Assembly: GCF_030581005.1 (NCBI RefSeq)
Contig: NZ_JAUQSX010000009.1
Span: 1 to 64,000, forward strand
Direction of reading: 5' to 3'
Length of the DNA: 64,000 bases
Source: Hymenobacter mellowenesis
GTDB taxonomy: Bacteria > Bacteroidota > Bacteroidia > Cytophagales > Hymenobacteraceae
Under the pieces are notes generated by a model. The model was not told the DNA's origin, did not search any database, and saw only the letters and a list, made by a program, of their open reading frames with translations. Position numbers and translations under genes: made by a program. Positions 58,759 through 64,000 of this stretch are shown one piece after another; the first letter of the stretch is position 1; each line of letters begins with the position of its first letter.

Positions 58759-58955
58759 TGTCATTGCGAGGCCGCAGGACGTGGCAATCCGTACTGTTCT
58801 CGGCGACTAGCCTGATAAGGTGACAAAGCCTTAAAATGTAATAAGGCCCTAAAATGTGAAAAGCCCCGACGCTATTTAGTGCCGGGGCTTTCTGGTAAAA
58901 GGGCCTATCTGTTTTAAGAGGACGGACTGCTTCGTCGTGCTTCCTCGCAATGACA
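58759..58955. repeat. Long imperfect palindrome, family 3 copy E, with internal terminator
   Basis: Outer arms TGTCATTGCGAGGCCGCAGG and on (58759-58797) and 58918-58955 are imperfect reverse complements. Inside lies an AAAGCCCCG/CGGGGCTTT hairpin at 58859-58892. The layout equals copy D at 45290-45470. It lies between the convergent ends of the DUF-like gene and the YfcC gene. Confidence 0.88.
58859..58892. terminator. Intrinsic terminator within palindrome E
   Basis: AAAAGCCCCG pairs with CGGGGCTTT around a stem-loop that also contains CGCTATTTAGTGC. A run rich in T follows. It can end the plus-strand gene at 58743 and, in reverse, the YfcC gene. Confidence 0.7.
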
Positions 58956-58966
58956 TACGCAAAGCC

Positions 58967-60313
58967 TCACACACCCAGCGCGATGGCCGACACCACGCCG
59001 GCCACGCCCAGCGCCAGCAGCAGCCCGTAGAGCGGTGCCACGAAGCGTAGCCACTGGTCGAACCGGATGCCGCAAATGGCCAGGATGGCCAGCAGCGAGC
59101 CGTTGGTGGGCGTGATGAGTTCGCAAAGGCCGGCGGCGTATTGAAAGCACAGCACCACCACCTGGCGCGACAGGCCGATAATATCGGCCAGCGGGGCGAA
59201 GAGTGGCATGGTGAGCGTTGCCTGTCCGCTCACGCTGGGCACGGGCAGGTGCAGCGCGGTTTGCACCACCATCATGCCCAGCGCCGAGAGCGTGACGGGC
59301 AAATGCGCCAGCGGCGCCGACATCCCTTGCACGATGGTATCGACGATGTGGCCCTGCTCCAGCACCACGAAAATGGCGCGGGCAAAGCCAATGAGCAGCG
59401 CTGAAAAAGCAATGTCGCGGAAGCCCGTCACGAAGCCCTCGGCCGTGCCTGAGAGGCCCAAGCCGCCCAGCAGGCCGGCACCCACGCCCAGCACGAAAAA
59501 CAGCGCGCCCATCTGGTCGAAATCCCAGCCCAGACTCACCACTCCGTAGCCGAAGATGCTGAAGCACAGCAGCAGCAACAGCAATACCAGGCCGTGGCGG
59601 CCGGCGCCGCGGGCATCGGCGGCCACTTCCTCGGCCGTCACGTCGGGGGCCACGCGGTGGCGGATGGCGTGGCGCATGGTGCCCGCAATCCACAGCGCCA
59701 CGGCGGGCAGCAGCAGCGCCAGCCGGTAGCCCCCGCCCGAGAGCAGCGGCAGTTGCGCCAGCTTCTGGGCAATGCCGACCTGAAACGGGTTTATCGGGCT
59801 GAACGCGGCGCCCACGATGGCCGCACCGATGCTGGCCGCTACCGCCGTCATCACGGGGTAGCCCAGCCGCCGCATCAGCACCAGCAGCACCGGAATGAGG
59901 GGTACGATTTCTTCGCCCATGTTTTCCAGAGCACCCATGGTGGCGAAGAGCAGGCTCACGACGGGAATGACGAGCACCTCGCGGCCGTAGGCGCGGGCCA
60001 GCAACCAATCGACGCCGTGACGCAGGGCGCCGGTCTGGTCGAGCACGGTGAAGGCCCCGCCGGCCAGGAAAATCAGGAAGATGACACCGGCCGCATCGGC
60101 CATGCCCTTGGGGATGTCGACGAGCATATCGAGCGGGCCCACGGGCGTGGCCGGCACGCGCTGGTAGGAGCCGGGCACGACGACCTCGCGGCCGGTGGCC
60201 TCGTTTTTCTGGCGGGCAAACTGGCCGGCGGGCAGCACGTAGCTCAAGGCCGCGGCCAAGATGATAAAACCCACCAGCAAGACGAGCGGGTGAGGAAAGC
60301 GAAAGGTATTCAA
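58967..60313 (-). CDS. YfcC/DcuC-like transporter
   Basis: This 448-residue membrane protein with about twelve helices belongs to the C4-dicarboxylate/short-chain acid carrier group (YfcC, DcuC). It begins FRFPHPLVLLVGFIILAAAL SYVLPAGQF-like, a standard opening. Signatures are GVIFLIFLAGGAFTVLDQTG, ATMGALENMGEEIVPLIPVL, AAFSPINPFQVGIAQKL and CELITPTNGSLLAILAICG. The start codon is TTG at 60313 and no ATG is available before the upstream in-frame stop. Substrate is unknown. It has an exact upstream promoter element. Confidence 0.85.
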   Translation of the reverse strand: MNTFRFPHPLVLLVGFIILAAALSYVLPAGQFARQKNEATGREVVVPGSYQRVPATPVGPLDMLVDIPKGMADAAGVIFLIFLAGGAFTVLDQTGALRHGVDWLLARAYGREVLVIPVVSLLFATMGALENMGEEIVPLIPVLLVLMRRLGYPVMTAVAASIGAAIVGAAFSPINPFQVGIAQKLAQLPLLSGGGYRLALLLPAVALWIAGTMRHAIRHRVAPDVTAEEVAADARGAGRHGLVLLLLLLCFSIFGYGVVSLGWDFDQMGALFFVLGVGAGLLGGLGLSGTAEGFVTGFRDIAFSALLIGFARAIFVVLEQGHIVDTIVQGMSAPLAHLPVTLSALGMMVVQTALHLPVPSVSGQATLTMPLFAPLADIIGLSRQVVVLCFQYAAGLCELITPTNGSLLAILAICGIRFDQWLRFVAPLYGLLLALGVAGVVSAIALGV

Positions 60314-60385
60314 ATCGATTAGCGGTTAAATAGGAAGCCGATTTTTGCCCCCCTCCCCACAAACAGAAGGGACAGTCAGCGTTGG

Positions 60386-60393
60386 CAAAAGTA
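60386..60393 (-). promoter_or_regulatory. TAnnTTTG promoter element for the YfcC gene
   Basis: The minus strand reads TACTTTTG, 72 bases before the TTG start at 60313, giving a leader of about 65 bases. Palindrome N lies upstream. Confidence 0.55.
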
Positions 60394-60418
60394 GTGCGTG
60401 CGGCCAGGGCCGCTTTCA

Positions 60419-60540
60419 CCCGAACGACGTAGGGGCGGGGCTTGCCCCCGCCCGCGGTTCACGCCCGTCGGCGGGTTTGCGTTGCGAGCAAGTCCGTTCA
60501 ACGGCGGGCGGGGGCAAGCCCCGCCCCTACGTCGTTCGGG
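60419..60540. repeat. Long GC-rich palindrome, 36-bp perfect arms
   Basis: CCCGAACGACGTAGGGGCGG then GGCTTGCCCCCGCCCG (60419-60454) pairs exactly with 60505-60540; the loop is 50 bases. It lies between the YfcC promoter and the end of the zinc-ribbon gene. Reading frames that cross it are artefacts of its high GC content. Confidence 0.93.
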
Positions 60541-60545
60541 TGGCT

Positions 60546-61709
60546 CTAATAATCCAAATAACTCGTCGAAGTCGTGCGCGAATGTTGCGCCTCGTTCCAG
60601 AAATAGAACGCCGCGCCCGCCAGCAGCAGGCCAAACAGCACCAATAGCAACACTTTCCAGAACGAGAGCGGGCGCGAGCCGCTCACCTTGCCGGTTTGCC
60701 CGTTCACCAGAAAGTGGTAGAGCTTGCCGCGGTAGGTGTAGGCGCAGAGCCACAGCGGCAGCAGCAGGTGCTTGAACGACTCGTCGCTGAGGCGGGTATT
60801 CACGCTGAGGCCGCGCTGGGTGTCGCCGCCCAGCAGCTCGGAGCAGGCCGCTTCCTCGTGCTCCCGGATGGTGGTGCGGCCCTGCGCCAGCCCCTCAGCC
60901 AAGTCGATGCCGTAGACTTCGGCTTCCCAGCCCAGCAGCACGCGCGGGTCGTAGTCCACCACTTGGGTGAGGTCGTAGTTCAGCACCTCGTCCACGTGCT
61001 TTTGCTGCTTGGTCAGGCTGCGCGAGGCCAGCGTCAGCACATCGTCGTAGAAATGGTCGTGGTCGCCGCTGCGGTAGGTCCAGCGGGTGCGCTGCTCCTG
61101 GCGGGTCACGGTGCGTCCCTTGCTATCGGTGTCGGTCACCGTCACGTAATAATAGTCGCCCCGCTCGCCGTCCCAGTCGGAGTGCGCCTGCGCATCAAAC
61201 GTCCAGAACGGCAGATACATGCCGTGTAGGTTGTCAAGGTTGGCGGCTTTGGCCAAGTCGTTGGGGGCCAGCCAACTGGTGCCAATCCAGCCGCGAAACC
61301 GCTCGGTGGCCGCCGCCCGGCTGAGGCGAAAGGGCAGTACCCCGGCGGGCTCAATCAGGCGGGTGCGCTGGGCTTCGGGGTTGATGGCCCGGCTGCCGCA
61401 GAAGCCGCAGTTCAGCGTGGGGTTATCGGCCGCCACGCGGGTGCGAGCGCCGCAGCTGGGGCAACTGAACAGCTGCTGCTCCACCAGCACGGCCGGGTTC
61501 AGCTCCTGGTTGATGAGCAGGCCGTCGAGCGGGTGCTCGCGGAGCTTGTTGTGGCTGAAGGTCAGTGCTTCGGTGGCCCCGCAGTGGTCGCAGCCCAGCT
61601 GCTGGGTATCGGCCCGGAACGCCAGCTGGGAGCCGCAGCCGGGGCAGGGCGCGCGCAGTAGGTCGTTTTCACGCAGCTGGCGCAGGGCGTTTTCGGTGGC
61701 CGGGTCCAT
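60546..61709 (-). CDS. Zinc-ribbon membrane protein (YdjG-like)
   Basis: This 387-residue protein has two N-terminal zinc ribbons (CPGCGSQLAF...CDHC near 21-42 and CPSCGARTRV...CGFC near 83-104). A long middle domain follows (SRAAATERFRGWIGTSWLAP, MYLPFWTFDAQAHSDWDGE). A C-terminal helix near 352-370 (FWKVLLLVLFGLLLAGAAF) ends in a short polar tail. This order resembles B. subtilis YdjG, encoded beside SPFH protein YdjI in the pspA operon. Here the SPFH gene is just upstream on the same strand, with 201 bases between. I infer a membrane-anchored complex. Confidence 0.75.
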   Translation of the reverse strand: MDPATENALRQLRENDLLRAPCPGCGSQLAFRADTQQLGCDHCGATEALTFSHNKLREHPLDGLLINQELNPAVLVEQQLFSCPSCGARTRVAADNPTLNCGFCGSRAINPEAQRTRLIEPAGVLPFRLSRAAATERFRGWIGTSWLAPNDLAKAANLDNLHGMYLPFWTFDAQAHSDWDGERGDYYYVTVTDTDSKGRTVTRQEQRTRWTYRSGDHDHFYDDVLTLASRSLTKQQKHVDEVLNYDLTQVVDYDPRVLLGWEAEVYGIDLAEGLAQGRTTIREHEEAACSELLGGDTQRGLSVNTRLSDESFKHLLLPLWLCAYTYRGKLYHFLVNGQTGKVSGSRPLSFWKVLLLVLFGLLLAGAAFYFWNEAQHSRTTSTSYLDY

Positions 61710-61745
61710 GCGGGGGCGGGGGCGGGTGTTTTTATTGTGGGTAAT

Positions 61746-61890
61746 AGAACGTCATGCTGAGCGAAGTCGAAGCATCTCTACCGCTTCGTTGCGGCGCTAA
61801 TGTGGCGCCTCACCCCCGGCCCCTCTCCCAAAGGAGAGGGGAGCCAGACGAAGCACGCGAGATGCTTCGCTGCGCTCTGCATGACGTTCT
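61746..61890. repeat. Long palindrome, family 1 copy I with a nested repeat
   Basis: The left arm (AGAACGTCATGCTGAGCGAA then GTCGAAGCATCTC, 61746-61778) and right arm (61859-61890) come from different subtypes: CTGAGCGAAGTCGAAG against CAGAGCGCAGCGAAG when read in the same direction. In the loop sits a smaller palindrome, CCCCTCTCC then GGAGAGGGG at 61820-61841, with flanks CACCCCCGG and AGCCAG. The element lies between the zinc-ribbon and SPFH genes. Confidence 0.85.
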
Positions 61891-61910
61891 GGTTATGTTC
61901 AAAATACCGG

Positions 61911-62912
61911 TTACAATCGCGCCAGCAACTCCGCTTTTTTGGCGTTGAACTCCTCCTCGGTCAGAATGCCGTCGGCCTTCAGCTGGCCGAGGTCGCGCAG
62001 CAGCTGCATCACTTGCTCGCGGTCGGGCGCGGGGGCGGCGGCTGGGCTGGGGGCGGGTTGGGCGGCGGGCGCGGTGGCGTTGCCCAGCATGTTGCCCAAG
62101 CCACCCAGCAGCACGGCGGCCCCGCCGATGCCGCCTTCCTGACCGGCGGCTTTTTCGACGGCCAGGCCGGCCTGGAACTGCTGGAAGCGGGCCATGTCGC
62201 CGGCCATGTTCATTTGCGAGGTCTTATCGAGGAAGGCTTCAACTTCGGCCGGCAGGCTGGCGTTTTCGAGGTAGAAGCGCGTGAGCTCCAAGCCGTAGGC
62301 GCCGAAATCGTCTTGTAGCAGCGGGCGCAGCCGCTCGCCTAGTTCCTGGTAGTTGCGGGCCAGGTCGAGCACCGACACGTTGGCCTCGGCCAGAGTATCG
62401 GAGAATTTGTTGACGATGGCCGAGCGCAGCTGCCCTTCCACGTCGGCGATGCGCACTTCGGAGTTGGTGCCGGCAAATTCGGTCAGGAACTTGGCCGGCT
62501 CGCTCACGCGCAGGGCGAAGGTGCCGAAGGCCCGCACCCGCACCTGCTTGAACTCCGGGTCGCGCAGGATGACCGGGTTAGGCGTGCCCCACTTCAGGTT
62601 GGTGAACTGCTTGGTCGATACGAAATAAACGTCGACTTTGAAGGGCGAGTCAAAGCCGTATTTCCAGCCGCGCAGGGTGGTGAGCACGGGCATGTTGGCG
62701 GTGGTGAGCACGTGCCGGCCGGGGCCGTACACGTCGGCCAGGCGGCCCTGGTCGAGCAGAATGGCCACCTGCGACTCGCGCACGGTGAGCTGCGCGCCGT
62801 TTTTGATATTATTCTCGTGGTCCGGAAATTTCCAGATGACGGTATCGGTTGAGTTGTCAACCCAATCGATGATTTCAATCAGCTCGTTGCGGATAAAGTC
62901 GAAGAGGCCCAT
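61911..62912 (-). CDS. SPFH domain protein with C-terminal SHOCT domain (YdjI-like)
   Basis: This 333-residue protein starts MGLFDFIRNELIEIIDWVDN, a typical opening of the YdjI/virion-core group of SPFH (band 7) proteins. The SPFH domain includes VRAFGTFALRVSEPAKFLTE and VSVLDLARNYQELGERLRPLL. A Pro/Ala-rich linker (about 270-295) leads to a SHOCT domain (QLKADGILTEEEFNAKKAEL) at the end. It forms a two-gene unit with the zinc-ribbon membrane protein downstream. In B. subtilis the pair works with PspA in membrane stress; no pspA is seen here. Confidence 0.85.
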   Translation of the reverse strand: MGLFDFIRNELIEIIDWVDNSTDTVIWKFPDHENNIKNGAQLTVRESQVAILLDQGRLADVYGPGRHVLTTANMPVLTTLRGWKYGFDSPFKVDVYFVSTKQFTNLKWGTPNPVILRDPEFKQVRVRAFGTFALRVSEPAKFLTEFAGTNSEVRIADVEGQLRSAIVNKFSDTLAEANVSVLDLARNYQELGERLRPLLQDDFGAYGLELTRFYLENASLPAEVEAFLDKTSQMNMAGDMARFQQFQAGLAVEKAAGQEGGIGGAAVLLGGLGNMLGNATAPAAQPAPSPAAAPAPDREQVMQLLRDLGQLKADGILTEEEFNAKKAELLARL

Positions 62913-63012
62913 GGGACGGTAAGCTAGGTGGGTCGTATTTTGGCGCAACCTAACCAGAAAAACTGACAACCGGCCCGCCTTCCGCCGCTGCTACCGCCGC
63001 CTGTTTTCCCGC

Positions 63013-63276
63013 ATGAACGTTGTTGATTTCAAAGCCCTGCACCAGCGCCTGCAGGCCGAGCACCTCGCCCGGCACGGCACCCGCTTGGCCGAGCGCCAGG
63101 AAGACAGCTTCGACCTGACGCTGTATGCCGTGGCGGGCTTCTACGCCGAAATCTGGCGCAGCCGCGGCGAGGATTCCATCCTATTCATCCACGTTTTTCA
63201 GAAGCCCGCCGGCCTGGGCGACTACCTGCGGCTGGTGCAGCTGCCCGGCTACCTGGGCGACCAGTGCGGCCCATAA
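63013..63276 (+). CDS. Small cytosolic protein of unknown function (87 aa)
   Basis: This 87-residue protein starts at ATG 63013 (MNVVDFKALHQRLQAEHLAR), with a helical N-terminus, then DSFDLTLYAVAGFYAEIWRS and SILFIHVFQKPAGLGDYLRL. The hydrophobic middle with alternating polar residues suggests a small alpha/beta fold. No family recognised. It diverges from the SPFH gene. Confidence 0.6.
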   Translation: MNVVDFKALHQRLQAEHLARHGTRLAERQEDSFDLTLYAVAGFYAEIWRSRGEDSILFIHVFQKPAGLGDYLRLVQLPGYLGDQCGP

Positions 63277-63328
63277 AACAACGATTTTTGTGCAACTTAG
63301 CGGCGCTTTCTACCTCTAAATTCGCCTT

Positions 63329-64000
63329 GTGTCGCCGCGCAGCTTTTGGTTCTGGATGGGATGTTTAGGGCTCGTATTGAGTGCGGCCCGGCCCGCCTGC
63401 GCCCAGACGCCGGCCGACACGGCCGGCCGCCAGCTCGACGCCCAGCTGCGCCGGCTGGAAGTGAGCCCGTTGCTGCGCGTGGTGCAGGCCCGTGAGGCGC
63501 TGGTAGCGGAATTGCGTCATAACCGGGCCGGCCGGCTGCCGGGCCTGCTCGACTACCTCCTGCAGCAACTGCCCGCAGTCGATTCCTCGGCCCGGCTTTC
63601 CGTGAATGAGCGGGCGCTGCTGCTGGCGGCCGCCGGCCGGTTTGCGGCCTTGCTGAAGCAGGCAGTGCCGGCCCGGGCCTATTTCGGCCGGGACTGCCGG
63701 GTGCCTTTCCGGACCTTTCCCGCCGACGGCCTGGCCGAGGCCGCCCAGGCGTTTGTGGCGCGCCGCGCCGACAGCCTTATTCGGGTAGCGGCCCGGCGCG
63801 TGCGCCAGCCGGCGGCCGATTCGGCTTTTCTGCCGCTTTACCTGCGCGTGTTGGCCAATGGCCGCGAAGAGGTTTCCGACTCGCTTGATGCCGGCCTGCG
63901 CCGCTTTGTGCAGCGTTATCCGGCTTCTCCCTTAGCGGGCGTGGCCAAGTGGTACGTGCGCTATGAATTTGTGCCGTCGCCGTTCACGGTGGGCGGCGAA
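63329..64000 (+). CDS. Secreted protein, partial at the right edge
   Basis: A frame opens at GTG 63329 and stays open to the window edge (224 codons, no stop). It begins MSPRSFWFWMGCLGLVLSAA with a cleavage region near RPACAQT, so it is exported. The mature part is helical and Arg/Ala/Leu-rich (RQLDAQLRRLEVSPLLRVVQ, NERALLLAAAGRFAALLKQA, SLIRVAARRVRQPAAD), like an outer-envelope or periplasmic helical-repeat protein. The true end lies outside the window. No family is recognised. Confidence 0.65.
   Translation, partial: MSPRSFWFWMGCLGLVLSAARPACAQTPADTAGRQLDAQLRRLEVSPLLRVVQAREALVAELRHNRAGRLPGLLDYLLQQLPAVDSSARLSVNERALLLAAAGRFAALLKQAVPARAYFGRDCRVPFRTFPADGLAEAAQAFVARRADSLIRVAARRVRQPAADSAFLPLYLRVLANGREEVSDSLDAGLRRFVQRYPASPLAGVAKWYVRYEFVPSPFTVGGE

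Noticed and set aside
60345..60647. Plus-strand frame across the 60419-60540 palindrome
   Set aside because: The coding look comes from the GC-rich palindrome arms and antisense of the zinc-ribbon gene.
33972..61890. Palindromes taken as CRISPR units
   Set aside because: They are kilobases apart, each is a single inverted repeat, and no cas genes or regular spacers exist.
1..64000. Defence island, prophage or integrative element
   Set aside because: No integrase, transposase, restriction, toxin-antitoxin or phage structural gene was recognised. The only mobile-looking items are palindromes and the arginase scar.
1..64000. tRNA genes
   Set aside because: No cloverleaf with a GGTTCGAnTCC-like T-arm and CCA-adjacent acceptor was found by eye; a tRNAscan run would settle it.

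Overview
The window looks like a chromosomal piece of a Hymenobacter-like member of the Bacteroidota. The grounds are a mostly GC-rich genome, repeated TAnnTTTG promoter elements with no Shine-Dalgarno pattern, two secreted proteins ending in type IX secretion (T9SS) sorting domains, DUF4199 and BatA-type proteins, a menaquinone route (MenA), and a GT3-type glycogen synthase. All assignments come from reading sequence and recalled family motifs; no search was run. I see no tRNA, CRISPR array, transposase, integrase or prophage gene.

Layout. 1-241: the 3' end of a 5S rRNA and its terminator. 242-5692: a co-directional run of a BatA/VWA membrane protein, two DUF4199 membrane proteins and two glycosyltransferases (polyprenyl-phosphate type GT2, then GT4). 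5734-8057: two tandem paralogous secreted proteins of unknown family and a polytopic membrane protein. 8109-13388: DUF1801, a heptosyltransferase-like GT9, a lipoprotein, a T9SS cargo protein and purB. 13662-15785: a GT51 transglycosylase with a long AsmA-like N-terminal region. 15870-23977: delta-60 T9SS cargo, TerC, aldo/keto reductase, polyprenol-phosphate mannosyltransferase, HemG, GmhB-like phosphatase. 24086-29577: NHL lipoprotein, arginine decarboxylase diverging from arginase, acyltransferase. 29910-32028: small secreted, lipoprotein and single-pass membrane proteins. 32167-38605: argS, LOG, HelD-like helicase, glutathione peroxidase, menA. 39215-45279: DEAD-box RNA helicase, methyltransferase, small ABC pair, CoA transferase. 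45481-57381: a long minus-strand stretch with trpS, a queuosine precursor transporter, RNase Z, STAS, glycogen synthase, carboxylesterase, YitT and glycogen branching enzyme. 57576-64000: small unknowns, a YfcC transporter, a zinc-ribbon/SPFH pair and an open secreted protein at the right edge.

The genes are mainly housekeeping and cell-envelope functions: three or four glycosyltransferases plus a GmhB-like phosphatase for envelope glycans, peptidoglycan polymerisation, glycogen synthesis (synthase and branching enzyme about 2.7 kb apart on one strand), arginine/polyamine metabolism, haem, purine and menaquinone synthesis.

The most distinctive features are not protein genes. Long intergenic palindromes occur about every few kilobases and fall into at least three related families plus several single types. 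Several exact TAnnTTTG elements sit only 4-5 bases before start codons, which predicts leaderless mRNAs. The acyltransferase gene is flanked by a duplicated arginase 3' end and terminator. Among proteins, the AsmA-GT51 fusion, the tandem paralog pair at 5.7-6.9 kb and the zinc-ribbon/SPFH pair are the best candidates for a closer look.
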